Origin: Pseudomonadales bacterium | Lineage (GTDB): Bacteria > Pseudomonadota > Gammaproteobacteria > Pseudomonadales > IMCC2047 | Length of the DNA stretch: 64,000 nucleotides | Reading direction: 5' to 3' | Assembly: GCA_024234615.1 (NCBI GenBank) | Contig: JACKNY010000003.1 | Coordinates: 372,001-436,000 of the forward strand | In this document: one piece after another, positions 15,447 to 25,208 of the stretch | Position numbering within the stretch: the first letter of the stretch is position 1 | Layout of the letters: each line of letters begins with the position of its first letter | The notes under the pieces: generated by a model | What the model saw: the letters and a program-made list of their open reading frames with translations, nothing else | What the model was told of the DNA's origin: nothing | Database searches by the model: none | Program-made: the position numbers and the translations under genes

Positions 15447-16766
15447 TTGCAGCCAGTAAAACGCTTAAGTGATCGCCTAGAAAGCCTAGTTGCTGGTCGC
15501 TTATGGTTAAAGGTACTGATTGCGCTCGGTTTAGGCATATTATTCGGGCTTATATTAGGGCCTGACCTCGGGGTAATCGAACCAGAAACAGTCAAAGTCA
15601 TTACGGCCTGGCTGGCCTTGCCAGGCCAGATTTTTCTGGTATTAATCCAAATGATCGTAGTTCCTCTGGTTGTGGCCTCAATCGTTCGAGGGCTTGCTGC
15701 AAACAACAACCCTCAAGCTCTAAAAAAAATTGGCTTGATAGCACTCATATTTATTATCTTCACCACAGTGATGGCCGCTATCATCGGTATTGGGCTCGGG
15801 CAGCTCATCCAACCTGGTAGCCATTTACAACTAGCCGTTTTGACCAATAGTGCAGAATTTGGAGCCCCGCCTGTCAGCACCGCTGCTTTCCCAGCGCTCG
15901 ATCAACTACCGGAGAAAATGCTATCGCTACTGCCAAAAAACCCGTTAGCTTCGATGGTTTCCGGGGAAATGCTGCAAGTCATCCTGTTCGCTGCAGTGCT
16001 CGGTTTTGCACTCATATCGATCCCCAAAAAACAGGCTCAACCGCTGTTTGATTTGCTTGGTGCGCTACAGGAAGTCAGCATCCGAGTCGTATCCTGGGCT
16101 ATGCGCATAGCACCACTTGCTGTATTCGGATTAATCACCAAACTGGTTTCAAGTTTAGGCATGGAAGTTTTAACCGGCATGTTGATGTACGTAATGACGG
16201 TGATACTCGGCCTATTGTTACTGGTTTTTATGTACGCCCTCGTCATAAAACTATCCGGGCAACTTCCGCTCCGGTTATTCTTCGCTAAAGTTAGAGAGTT
16301 GTTATTATTAGCCTTTTCGACCAGCAGCTCCGCCGCAGTCATGCCGCTGACTCTAGAGGTAACTGAAAACAAACTTAATATCAGGCCAGGCATCGCCCGT
16401 TTTTTGGTGCCTCTGGGCGCCACTATTAATATGACAGGTACTGCGCTCTATCAAAGTATTGCTACCGTTTTTTTAGCACAGGTATTCCAGGTCGAACTGG
16501 GTTTAACCAGTTATGCTTTTATCATCACTATGGCTGTCTCCGCCTCCATTGGCTCTCCAGCAACGCCCGGAGCAGGCATTGTGATTCTGAGCCTAATCTT
16601 GGAAGGTGTGGGAATTCCTGCCGCAGGTATCGCCCTGCTCTTGGGTGTCGATCGTATTTTGGACATGTGTCGAACCTCGGTTAACGTGCTGGGTGATGTC
16701 GTAGCTTGCTTAGTAGCTGAACGCCTGATTCCGGTTGATACCGACTTAATCAGCACAGGAGAATAA
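15447..16766 (+). CDS. dicarboxylate/amino acid:cation symporter (DAACS family)
   Basis: The 439-aa inner-membrane transporter of the GltP/DctA family couples Na+ or H+ to uptake of glutamate, aspartate or C4 acids. Visible are eight or more hydrophobic segments, the serine-rich hairpin FSTSSSAAVMPLT near residue 290, the NMTGTALYQ motif near 330, and VDRILDMCRTSVNVLGD near 395. The start is a TTG behind AGGA; no ATG fits. Asp-Met-Cys-Arg at the substrate-binding helix resembles the neutral or acidic amino acid transporters, so substrate is open. It is six bases upstream of the beta-CASP gene. Confidence 0.92.
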   Translation: MQPVKRLSDRLESLVAGRLWLKVLIALGLGILFGLILGPDLGVIEPETVKVITAWLALPGQIFLVLIQMIVVPLVVASIVRGLAANNNPQALKKIGLIALIFIIFTTVMAAIIGIGLGQLIQPGSHLQLAVLTNSAEFGAPPVSTAAFPALDQLPEKMLSLLPKNPLASMVSGEMLQVILFAAVLGFALISIPKKQAQPLFDLLGALQEVSIRVVSWAMRIAPLAVFGLITKLVSSLGMEVLTGMLMYVMTVILGLLLLVFMYALVIKLSGQLPLRLFFAKVRELLLLAFSTSSSAAVMPLTLEVTENKLNIRPGIARFLVPLGATINMTGTALYQSIATVFLAQVFQVELGLTSYAFIITMAVSASIGSPATPGAGIVILSLILEGVGIPAAGIALLLGVDRILDMCRTSVNVLGDVVACLVAERLIPVDTDLISTGE

Positions 16767-16771
16767 TTAAG

Positions 16772-18175
16772 ATGGCAACATTAAAGTTTTTAGGTGCCGC
16801 ACAGGAGGTAACCGGCTCCTGCTATTTACTGGAATCTGTGGCACTTGGCCGCGTGCTGCTTGACTGTGGCATGCATCAAGGGGGTAGCGCCGTTGACAGA
16901 ATTACCAGCGAGCATTTTGATTTCGACCCTACCCAAATTGACGCCGTTATTCTCTCTCATGCCCATCTTGATCATTCCGGGCTATTACCGAAGCTAGTGC
17001 ATGCTGGTTTTCGAGGCGCCATTCATTGCACTGAAGCGACTGCTGAGTTGCTCGATATTATGCTCAACGATGCCGCCGGACTTTATCAACGCGACCTCGA
17101 GCGAAAGAATCTCCAGCAAGCACGCAAAGGACTAAAAGCGCTAAAACCTGATTACGTCAAAAATGATGTCCTTAGAACCTTGAAATTGTGCCACCCCCAC
17201 CCTTACAAAACACCCATAAACATAACTGAACAAACCACTCTTTGTTTTCATGATGCGGGGCATATTCTTGGTTCCTCTATCGTTGAAATCACGCTCGAAG
17301 AAAAACAACAACGTAAAACGTTGGTGTTTTCTGGCGATCTTGGCAAGCAAAACGCCGTACTCATGAACGATCCGGATAGGCTCGAACAGGCCAATGTTCT
17401 TTTAATGGAAAGCACTTATGGTAATCGCAACCACCGTCCAATGGAGGATACCATCGACGAATTTCGCGATTTGCTGCGCACTACCTGGGATCGTGGCGGC
17501 AACATCATTATCCCGGCGTTTGCGGTCGGTCGCACTCAGGAGCTTCTATTCCACCTAGGACGCTTTCACCGTGAAGGCGAACTCGACAATTGGCAGGTGA
17601 TTCTCGATAGTCCGATGGCGATTGCAGTGACTAAAATATATGATCGCTGGCTCCATACGCTCGATTGTCAAGGTATCAAAAAGTTAAGCTCCGGCGACCA
17701 ATCCTTACTTAGCAACTTCATTCCTCGGTTGCACTTATCCATAACTCCACAAGATTCCATGGCTATTAACAACATAAAAAAAGGCGCCATCATTATTGCC
17801 GGGAGTGGTATGTGTACCGGTGGCCGCATCCGCCACCACTTTAAGCAACGTATCTGGAATAAACGTAACACCCTAATGTTCGTTGGCTTTCAAGCACGGG
17901 GAACCTTGGGGCGGCTATTAGTAGACGGCACTAAATATATTCGTCTATTTGGCGAAGAGTATGTGGTGAAAGCACAAATCGCGACTCTGGGCGGATTTTC
18001 CGCCCACGCCGGTCAAAGCGAACTAATCGACTGGCTTACTCATTTTAAAAGCAACCCGCGCATTATGTTGATCCATGGCGAACCTGAAGCACAAGACGCC
18101 CTCTCACAAAAACTCTGGAGCGAAAAAAATATCACTACCGAGATCCCAGCACGCGGGCAAAGTATTGCTTTTTAG
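16772..18175 (+). CDS. beta-CASP metallo-beta-lactamase-fold nuclease
   Basis: The 467-aa protein belongs to the CPSF73/RNA-processing exonuclease group. The zinc-binding HAHLDHSG is at residues 63-70, a later zinc His is in CFHDAGHILGS, and the metal Asp is in FSGDLG. The beta-CASP motifs are STYGNRNH, FAVGRTQELL, GSGMCTGGRIRHH, and GGFSAHAGQ for the last His. Such proteins occur in many proteobacteria, where their RNA substrates are mostly unknown. It follows the symporter by five bases and may be cotranscribed, though no shared role is evident. The 271 bases after it hold only AT-rich DNA. Confidence 0.9.
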   Translation: MATLKFLGAAQEVTGSCYLLESVALGRVLLDCGMHQGGSAVDRITSEHFDFDPTQIDAVILSHAHLDHSGLLPKLVHAGFRGAIHCTEATAELLDIMLNDAAGLYQRDLERKNLQQARKGLKALKPDYVKNDVLRTLKLCHPHPYKTPINITEQTTLCFHDAGHILGSSIVEITLEEKQQRKTLVFSGDLGKQNAVLMNDPDRLEQANVLLMESTYGNRNHRPMEDTIDEFRDLLRTTWDRGGNIIIPAFAVGRTQELLFHLGRFHREGELDNWQVILDSPMAIAVTKIYDRWLHTLDCQGIKKLSSGDQSLLSNFIPRLHLSITPQDSMAINNIKKGAIIIAGSGMCTGGRIRHHFKQRIWNKRNTLMFVGFQARGTLGRLLVDGTKYIRLFGEEYVVKAQIATLGGFSAHAGQSELIDWLTHFKSNPRIMLIHGEPEAQDALSQKLWSEKNITTEIPARGQSIAF

Positions 18176-18446
18176 CGATCACTTTTCGAATGGTCGGGAA
18201 ATCACTCTCAGATTTAAGGTATTTAGCGCCCATTGCACTTTTTTTGGTATTTATTTTTAAGCTGTAGGCACGGCCCTTCAGAATAGCTCCCCATTTCCTC
18301 AGCAAACTATGGTTGATTTTTCGTATTTCTGAAAATAATAGAAATATATTTCATAATTTCCCGATTAACCCACAAATTAGCAACAATATTCCTCTATTGC
18401 CAAACTACAATATCAGAACAGAAAAACACTACTAAGGATCATATCG

Positions 18447-20072
18447 ATGACACTTGCAGAAGCACTTTTAATGGCGTGCAAAAACTACGGGGCACAGGAA
18501 ATTTTCGGCATTCCTGGCGATTTTGCGCTACCTTTTTTTAAAGTCATTGAAGAAACCAATATTCTCCCTCTTTATACCCTAAGCCATGAACCTGGTGTGG
18601 GGTTTGCAGCGGACGCTGCATCAAGGCTACATTGTCAGCCTTCTATTGCGGCAGTGACCTATGGCGCAGGAGCGCTGAACATGATAAACCCGATCGCCGC
18701 CGCCTATGCCGAAAAGTCGCCTGTGATCGTCATTTCCGGAGGGCCTGGCGCTGGCGAGAGAAATGCGGGGCTATTACTGCATCACCAGGCAAAAACACTT
18801 GATTCACAGTTAGCCATGTTTAAGGAAATTACCTGCGACCAAGCTGTCCTGGATGATCCGGTGCGCGCACCGGAACAGATCGCCCGAGTGCTGGGCAATT
18901 GTGTTGCTCAGTCACGCCCCGTGTATATCGAAATTCCCCGTGATAGCGTGAATGCTCCCTGTAACGAAGTCCCAATTATCCACCCCGAACTGAATGTCGA
19001 TCAAGATGCGTTAAAAGCCTGCGTTGATGAAATTCTCAAAGCGCTGGAAAACGCAAAATCACCCATGTTACTTGCCGGTGTTGAAATTCGTCGCTTCGGC
19101 TTGGAGCAGGACGTTGCAGAACTGGCCATCAACCTTGGTATTCCCGTCGCTACCACTTTCATGGGAACAGGTTTGCTCACCAATACCAATGCCCCACTTT
19201 GCGGCACTTACCTGGGAGCGGCAGGCGACCAACAAGTAACGACGATGGTAGAAAGTTCGGATGCTCTTATTATGCTGGGCGTTATTCTGTCCGATACCAA
19301 TTTTGGTGTATCGGTGAGTAAAATTAACACGAGAAAATCTATTTTGGCCTGCGACAGCAGCGTCTCCATGAGCTACCACACTTACAAGGATATCCCACTT
19401 CGCGCCTTAGTTACTGAACTAAAAGGGCATAGCGCGAGCGGCAGAAAAGCATTCGGTCTGGAACGCAATTACCCTGGCGATCTGCCTGCTGACGCACAAA
19501 AAATAACCCCGACCGATATCGCAGCGGCAGTTAATGATCTGTTTCGGGATCACGGCGATATGCCGATCGCATCCGACATGGGCGATTGTCTATTCACAGC
19601 CCTCGATATGAAATATGGTGGTCTCATCGCACCAGGATACTACGCCACCATGGGCTACGGCATTCCGGCGGGCATAGGCACACAAGTCGCAACAGGTCTA
19701 AGACCCTTAGTTCTGGTTGGTGATGGCGCATTTCAAATGACTGGCTGGGAGCTGCTAAACTGTGTCCGTTATGGTTGGGATCCAATTGTCTTGCTTTTTA
19801 ATAACGCCAGTTGGGGCATGCTCAGCGCATTTCAGGGTGAGTCAAAATTTAACGATCTAATTGATCTGAACTACGCGGAAATTGCCAATTCGCTTGGCGG
19901 TAAAGGTTACCGCGTTGCTACCCGTGAACAGCTTAAATCAGCACTCAGTGAAGCCTTTAGCCAGCGTGGCCAATTTCAGCTGATAGACATCGCCATGGAG
20001 CGCACAGCACTCTCGAAAACACTCACTCAATTTACCACCAGCGTAAACGCTGGAAAACGCTCGCAATCATAG
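18447..20072 (+). CDS. thiamine-diphosphate-dependent indolepyruvate/phenylpyruvate decarboxylase
   Basis: The 541-aa enzyme decarboxylates 2-oxo acids to aldehydes. The cofactor-activating Glu is at about residue 48 (LSHEPGVGF). The ThDP motif GDGAFQMTGWELLN...LLFNN sits near residues 425-452. The length matches the Azospirillum-type phenylpyruvate/indolepyruvate decarboxylases rather than acetolactate synthase; there is no FAD-domain signature. The adjacent aromatic-type aminotransferase (62 bases downstream) supports an arylpyruvate substrate. Acetolactate or benzoylformate activity is a less likely alternative. An AT-rich leader with an imperfect repeat around GAAATATATTTC precedes it. 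Confidence 0.82.
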   Translation: MTLAEALLMACKNYGAQEIFGIPGDFALPFFKVIEETNILPLYTLSHEPGVGFAADAASRLHCQPSIAAVTYGAGALNMINPIAAAYAEKSPVIVISGGPGAGERNAGLLLHHQAKTLDSQLAMFKEITCDQAVLDDPVRAPEQIARVLGNCVAQSRPVYIEIPRDSVNAPCNEVPIIHPELNVDQDALKACVDEILKALENAKSPMLLAGVEIRRFGLEQDVAELAINLGIPVATTFMGTGLLTNTNAPLCGTYLGAAGDQQVTTMVESSDALIMLGVILSDTNFGVSVSKINTRKSILACDSSVSMSYHTYKDIPLRALVTELKGHSASGRKAFGLERNYPGDLPADAQKITPTDIAAAVNDLFRDHGDMPIASDMGDCLFTALDMKYGGLIAPGYYATMGYGIPAGIGTQVATGLRPLVLVGDGAFQMTGWELLNCVRYGWDPIVLLFNNASWGMLSAFQGESKFNDLIDLNYAEIANSLGGKGYRVATREQLKSALSEAFSQRGQFQLIDIAMERTALSKTLTQFTTSVNAGKRSQS

Positions 20073-20134
20073 GCTAAATACGGTTAAATCCGCATTTCTA
20101 AAGATATGCCGCTGATATTTTTTCGGAGATACTG

Positions 20135-21325
20135 ATGTTTGAGAAACTAGAGCTTTTGCCACCCGACCCGATCCTTGGTTTGATGGCAGCTTATCGCGAT
20201 GACCCTAATCCCAATAAAATTGATTTGGGCGTAGGCGTCTATAAAAATGAGCAGGGAAATACGCCCGTACTGGAGTCCGTCAAACAGGCTGAAAAAATTA
20301 TCCTGGACACAGAAAATTCTAAAGCCTATTTAGCGCCGGCCGGTAGCCCGGACTTTACTCAGGCCATCCAACAACTACTTTTTGGTGCAACTCATTCGGC
20401 CTATCTCGATAACCGTATCGCCACCATCCAGTCTCCCGGTGGTTGCGGCGCACTGCGTCTCGGCGCTGACTTTGCGCGGCGCTGCAACCCGGAAACAACC
20501 GCCTGGGTGAGTGATCCAACTTGGGCAAATCATATCCCTTTATTGGGTAATGCGGGTCTTAAGTTAGCGCAATATCCTTATTACGATTCCGCCAGCCATC
20601 AACTTAAATTTGATCAGATGACTGAAACTCTAAAACAGGCCAAGCGCGGTGATTTAGTATTACTCCATGGCTGCTGTCATAACCCCTGTGGTGCAGACTT
20701 GAGCCAAGCGCAATGGCAGTCGTTAGCGGAAATGGCGGAAATCCAGGGATTTATTCCTTATATTGACATTGCCTACCAAGGCTTCGGGGACGGTTTAGAG
20801 GAGGACGCGTACGGGCTGCGTTTGATGGCTGAACGGCTACCTGAAATTATCGTCGCCAGCTCCTGCTCAAAGAACTTCGGTATTTACCGTGAACGCGTTG
20901 GGGCACTATCCATTGTTGCGGATAGCGCACAAGCGGCCAAGATAAGCACGACTCAAGCCGCCAGCATTGCGCGTGGCATGTACTCAATGCCCCCCTCACA
21001 TGGCGCGGCGGCGGTCAGTTTGGTTCTAAACAATGTGGATTTACGCCAACAATGGCTGGCTGAACTCGCCGAAATGCGCGATAGAATCAATGCGATGCGG
21101 GTATTGTTAGTGGAAAAATTAAAATTTAAAAACGCAAGCCAGGACTTTTCCTTCATCCAAAATCAATTGGGCATGTTCTCTTTTCTAGGAATTACGCCAA
21201 CGCAGGTACACCAATTACGCGATCAATACAGCGTCTATATGGTCGACTCTAGTCGTATTAGTATTGCAGGTATGAATCATACGAATATTGAATACCTAAC
21301 GGATTCGATCGTTGCCATACTTTAG
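20135..21325 (+). CDS. aromatic/aspartate aminotransferase (class I)
   Basis: The 396-aa PLP enzyme is of the AspC/TyrB type. It has the N-terminal DPILGLMAAYRDDPNPNKIDLG signature in part, the cofactor motif CHNPCGADL, and the Schiff-base Lys in SSCSKNFGIYRERVG. The substrate Arg sits near the C-terminus (SSRISIAGM). With the preceding decarboxylase it could turn tryptophan, phenylalanine or tyrosine into aryl-acetaldehydes, the first two steps of Ehrlich-type breakdown or indole-acetate formation. That pairing is inference from adjacency. A GGAG ribosome site precedes the ATG. Confidence 0.9.
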   Translation: MFEKLELLPPDPILGLMAAYRDDPNPNKIDLGVGVYKNEQGNTPVLESVKQAEKIILDTENSKAYLAPAGSPDFTQAIQQLLFGATHSAYLDNRIATIQSPGGCGALRLGADFARRCNPETTAWVSDPTWANHIPLLGNAGLKLAQYPYYDSASHQLKFDQMTETLKQAKRGDLVLLHGCCHNPCGADLSQAQWQSLAEMAEIQGFIPYIDIAYQGFGDGLEEDAYGLRLMAERLPEIIVASSCSKNFGIYRERVGALSIVADSAQAAKISTTQAASIARGMYSMPPSHGAAAVSLVLNNVDLRQQWLAELAEMRDRINAMRVLLVEKLKFKNASQDFSFIQNQLGMFSFLGITPTQVHQLRDQYSVYMVDSSRISIAGMNHTNIEYLTDSIVAIL

Positions 21326-21385
21326 GTGAAATTCTAGGTAGCTTTTTAAGTTTTAAACTTTTCAAGTCTTATTCTATTTTTTTGC

Positions 21386-21421
21386 AATCTTGGCCCGATA
21401 AAGGGGTATCAGGCCAAGATT
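21386..21421. terminator. inverted repeat between convergent genes, possible terminator
   Basis: AATCTTGGCC (21386-21395) and GGCCAAGATT (21412-21421) form a perfect 10-bp stem with a 16-base loop between the aminotransferase and maoP stops. There is no clear T-run on either exit side, so it may be a weak or factor-assisted terminator. Confidence 0.45.
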
Positions 21422-21438
21422 ATGTATTGACGATAGTA

Positions 21439-21789
21439 TTAAATATCGTCCATATCTTCAGCGTACTCGGACAAATCCGGACTGCGATCAATCTTTGACG
21501 CACCAAATGCACTCACCAATCGACTACGCGCCGCTATTGTACGATATTTCTTCCAGACGCGCTCCAGCTCCGTCGTCACTTCCTTCTCACCTTTGCAGAC
21601 AGCAACAAAATGTTTCTCGTCCTTCGTCATCGGACTTCTCTCTCCTGACTCCAACGCAATCAAAGAATTACCGTAGTTGTGGAGCAATTCAGCCTCGGCA
21701 ATAGTGAACTCGCCGCAACGTCGAAAACCAATAGGGAACCTATCGTTATCATAAAAAACACCAGAGGATTCAATCGTCATTAGTTCCAT
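21439..21789 (-). CDS. maoP: MaoP-like DUF413 protein
   Basis: The 116-aa protein matches the E. coli MaoP (YifE) pattern: FYDNDRFPIGFRRCGEFT near the start, then AELLHNYGNSLIALESGER and KHFVAVCKGEKE. ERVWKKY and an acidic tail complete it. MaoP organises the Ori macrodomain together with a nearby DNA site maoS. I start at ATG 21789 behind AGGTG; a TTG at 21795 is not needed. In E. coli maoP and hdfR are divergent neighbours. Here an hdfR homologue is found at 27305, with a polyamine operon between them. Confidence 0.88.
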   Translation of the reverse strand: MELMTIESSGVFYDNDRFPIGFRRCGEFTIAEAELLHNYGNSLIALESGERSPMTKDEKHFVAVCKGEKEVTTELERVWKKYRTIAARSRLVSAFGASKIDRSPDLSEYAEDMDDI

Positions 21790-22095
21790 AAACAAACACC
21801 TGTCATTAATATAAATACGAATTTATTTTTAGGTAATTATGGTAAAGGTCTGCGGGGCGGTAAAACGAAAGTTATTTATCGTAAAGATAAATTTATTTAA
21901 CTGAATCAGTTGAAATTTCCTTATATTTGCGACAATCTAGGTGCTTCACTAATTGCACTAAAGTCGCTAAAAATGCTGTAGCTTTAATGCAAAAACTGAG
22001 GCAAAATTGCTAGCCCTTTGACGCTGCCCGGATAGCCAGCCCCTCTTAACATTCAGCGCCAACCCAATACCTATTACCGCCTCTGGAGATACGAT
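21790..22095. promoter_or_regulatory. divergent control region between maoP and speA
   Basis: A 306-base gene-free stretch. It contains two adjacent palindromes, ATTTATC-GTAAA-GATAAAT (21874-21892) and AACTG-AAT-CAGTT (21899-21911), which look like operators. A polyamine- or HdfR-linked regulator is a natural guess. Promoter elements are not clear-cut by eye. A maoS-like site would be expected near maoP but I cannot identify it. Confidence 0.45.
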
Positions 22096-24003
22096 TTGAA
22101 TCAGCAACTCAACACCCCCTGGGGATACGAACTTTCCGCTGAGTTATACGGAATTAATCGCTGGAGCAATGACTATTTCGGTCTATCGCCCGATGGCAAA
22201 GTCACAGCAAAAACCCTTAGCACCGCAGTGCCATTAATGGACATTGTTGAGGGTATGTTTGAACGTGACATGCAAATGCCGGTTTTGTTGCGTATAGAAA
22301 ATATTCTGGACGCGCAAATTCAGCGGCTGAACGAAGCCTTTAGAAAGGCCATTAAGGAACAGAATTACCAGGCTGGCTACCGCGGTGTTTATCCCATTAA
22401 AGTGAATCAACAAGCCCAGGTTGTGGAAGAAATTGCCCATTTCGGCAGCCGTTATCAGCATGGTTTTGAGGTGGGCAGCAAACCGGAAATGATTGCTGCT
22501 CTTTCTACCGTTGAAGAACCCGGTAGCTTAATCATTTGTAATGGCTACAAAGATGAAGAATTTGTCGACCTTGGATTACAGGCAATTCGCCTTGGTTTTC
22601 TCTGTTTCTTCGTCATCGAAACACCAGCTGAGCTCCCGATTATTATCGAACGTAGCAAAGTACTAGGCATCGAGCCAATGATCGGGCTACGCATCAAAAT
22701 GAACACCAAGGTCAGCGGACATTGGAATTCAACCAGCGGTGACCGTAGCGTCTTTGGCCTTACCACAACCCAAATCGTCGACCTAGTCGACCTGCTAAAA
22801 AAAGAAAATATGCTGCATTGTTTGCAGTTGTTGCACTGTCATTTAGGTTCGCAGATACCCAATATTCAAGAAATTCGAAAAGGCGTTGTTGAAGCCTGTC
22901 GCTATTACGCTGACTTGATTCGCGAAGGTGCTGCATTGAACTATATTGATCTCGGCGGCGGCTTGGCAGTTGATTATAGCGGTGCTCAAAATAACGATGA
23001 ACAGAGCCGCAATTACAGCCTTGACGAGTACTGTGAGGATATTGTCGATACCCTGAAAGATACTCTCAACGAGTACGGCATCGCCCACCCCACTATTGTC
23101 ACCGAATCCGGGCGCTCAACAGTAGCTTACTCATCCGTGTTGCTTTTTAATATTTTAGACACAACCTCATTTGAACCAGCCAAGGTGCCGGATATTATGG
23201 AGGATGAGCACCCATTGATCAGGCGTATGCGTGAAATTTACGATTACCTTAACCCGGAACGTGTGCAGGAGTGCTACAACGATGCCCATTACTATCGGCA
23301 CGAGGTGCGCGAACTCTTCAAACGAGGACAAATGAGTCTACGTCAGCAGTCGGTTACCGAGAATTTATTTCTCGACATACTGCACCGTATCACAGATCTT
23401 CTCGACAATATTGAGCATAGCTCGATCGATTTAAACGATCTCAAATCATCCCTAAGCGATATTTATTACGGTAATTTTAGCCTGTTCCAATCATTGCCGG
23501 ATATTTGGGCCATTGATCAAATGTTTCCTATCATGCCCATCCATCGACTGAATGAAGAACCTAGTCGACAGGCAGTTATCGCCGATATCACCTGCGATTG
23601 CGACGGCAAAATCGATAAGTTTTTTGTCAGCCAAGAGATTGCCCAAACACTGCCACTACACCCGCTGATCGAGGGTGAAGAATATTATCTTGGCGTATTC
23701 CTGGTCGGTGCCTATCAGGAAACTCTGGGGGACTTACATAACTTGTTCGGCGACACCAATGTGGTTAGCGTGCGCCTAAATAGTGACGGTAGTTTTGATT
23801 TCGTGAAAGAAATACATGGTGACACCATCGCTGATGTGTTGAGCTATGTGGAATACGAACCCAAGGAAATGCAACTACGTTATCGCAACACCGCAGAACG
23901 TGCAGTCCGGGAGGGCCGCATTACAGCCCGTGAACGACAACAAACAATCAACGCCTTTAACGCGAGCTTGCAAGGCTATACCTACTACGAAAAAGAGAGT
24001 TGA
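22096..24003 (+). CDS. speA: biosynthetic arginine decarboxylase
   Basis: The 635-aa PLP enzyme makes agmatine from arginine, the first step of putrescine synthesis. Motifs are the Lys-containing YPIKVNQQ near residue 101 (PLP Schiff base), the Gly-rich YIDLGGGLAVDY near 290, and the Cys region ADITCDCDGKID near 490. The length is close to E. coli SpeA (about 658). The start is a TTG eight bases after GGAG; no nearby ATG is in frame. It heads a four-gene polyamine operon with very short gaps and is divergent from maoP. Confidence 0.96.
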   Translation: MNQQLNTPWGYELSAELYGINRWSNDYFGLSPDGKVTAKTLSTAVPLMDIVEGMFERDMQMPVLLRIENILDAQIQRLNEAFRKAIKEQNYQAGYRGVYPIKVNQQAQVVEEIAHFGSRYQHGFEVGSKPEMIAALSTVEEPGSLIICNGYKDEEFVDLGLQAIRLGFLCFFVIETPAELPIIIERSKVLGIEPMIGLRIKMNTKVSGHWNSTSGDRSVFGLTTTQIVDLVDLLKKENMLHCLQLLHCHLGSQIPNIQEIRKGVVEACRYYADLIREGAALNYIDLGGGLAVDYSGAQNNDEQSRNYSLDEYCEDIVDTLKDTLNEYGIAHPTIVTESGRSTVAYSSVLLFNILDTTSFEPAKVPDIMEDEHPLIRRMREIYDYLNPERVQECYNDAHYYRHEVRELFKRGQMSLRQQSVTENLFLDILHRITDLLDNIEHSSIDLNDLKSSLSDIYYGNFSLFQSLPDIWAIDQMFPIMPIHRLNEEPSRQAVIADITCDCDGKIDKFFVSQEIAQTLPLHPLIEGEEYYLGVFLVGAYQETLGDLHNLFGDTNVVSVRLNSDGSFDFVKEIHGDTIADVLSYVEYEPKEMQLRYRNTAERAVREGRITARERQQTINAFNASLQGYTYYEKES

Positions 24004-24011
24004 GGTTTATT

Positions 24012-25208
24012 ATGGCTAAAGTATTGATTATTGGCGCTGGTGGCGTCGGACAGGTAGTCACTCACAAGTGTGCCCAAGTACCGGAAGTATTTTCTGAAAT
24101 TGTGCTGGCCAGCCGCACCGAAGAAAAGTGTAAAAAAATTGCTGCTCAAATTGATTACCCCATAAAAACGGCCCAGGTGGATGCGGACAATGTACCCGAA
24201 CTGGTCGCACTGATTCAGCGCGAGCAACCGCAACTGGTCATCAATGTCGCCCTCCCATACCAGGATCTCACCATCATGGATGCCTGCCTGGAAACCGGCG
24301 TGAATTATCTGGATACCGCCAATTACGAACCGCTCGACACCGCCAAATTTGAATACAAATGGCAATGGGCTTATCAAGACAAGTTCAAACAGGCCGGTCT
24401 AATGGCATTACTTGGCTCTGGGTTCGATCCAGGTGCCACCAATATGTTTACCGCTTATCTGGCAAAACATTATTTTGATGAAATCCATTATCTCGACATT
24501 ATCGACGTTAACGGCGGTGATCATGGCTACCCCTTCGCCACCAACTTTAATCCGGAGATTAATATTCGTGAAGTCACTGCTGAGTGTCGGCATTGGGAAA
24601 ACGGTGAGTTTGTCACCACTCCCGCGATGTCATTAAAACAGCCCTTTACCTGTCCCGATGAAGTCGGCACTTACCATATTTACCGTATGTATCACGAAGA
24701 ACTGGAATCGCTCACCAAAAACTTCCCAAGCCTAAAGCGCGCTCAGTTCTGGATGAGCTTTTCCGAGAACTACCTCAACCACCTGAAAGTGTTGGGCAAT
24801 GTCGGCATGACTGGCATTGAACCTGTCGAATATCAAGGCCAGCAAATAGTGCCTATCCAGTTCCTGAAAGCATTACTGCCTGACCCCTCGACACTTGGAC
24901 CAAGAACCAAAGGCAAAACCTGCATTGGTTGTTTAGTGCGCGGCATCAAGGACGGTAAGGAAAAAATCTGCTTCCTTTACAACATTTGCGACCATCAGGA
25001 TTGCTACAAAGAAGTTCTATCACAGGCGATTTCATATACAACTGGTGTGCCCGCCATGATCGGCGCCAAGATGATGCTGGAAAATCATTGGATGGTTCCT
25101 GGTGTTTGGAATATGGAACAAATGGATCCGGATCCGTTTATGGCCGACATGAATCGATATGGGCTACCCTGGAAGGTTATCGAAGAACCAGGGTTTGACC
25201 TGCTGTGA
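24012..25208 (+). CDS. carboxynorspermidine/carboxyspermidine dehydrogenase
   Basis: The 398-aa saccharopine-dehydrogenase-fold enzyme reductively condenses aspartate semialdehyde with putrescine or diaminopropane. The N-terminal Rossmann motif is IGAGGVGQV, and GSGFDPGATN near residue 142 is typical of this family. I chose ATG 24012 with TTGAGG upstream; the TTG at 24000 overlapping speA is weaker. With the next gene it forms the two-step alternative to SpeD/SpeE. Its place after speA argues that putrescine, giving spermidine, is the real substrate. Confidence 0.9.
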   Translation: MAKVLIIGAGGVGQVVTHKCAQVPEVFSEIVLASRTEEKCKKIAAQIDYPIKTAQVDADNVPELVALIQREQPQLVINVALPYQDLTIMDACLETGVNYLDTANYEPLDTAKFEYKWQWAYQDKFKQAGLMALLGSGFDPGATNMFTAYLAKHYFDEIHYLDIIDVNGGDHGYPFATNFNPEINIREVTAECRHWENGEFVTTPAMSLKQPFTCPDEVGTYHIYRMYHEELESLTKNFPSLKRAQFWMSFSENYLNHLKVLGNVGMTGIEPVEYQGQQIVPIQFLKALLPDPSTLGPRTKGKTCIGCLVRGIKDGKEKICFLYNICDHQDCYKEVLSQAISYTTGVPAMIGAKMMLENHWMVPGVWNMEQMDPDPFMADMNRYGLPWKVIEEPGFDLL

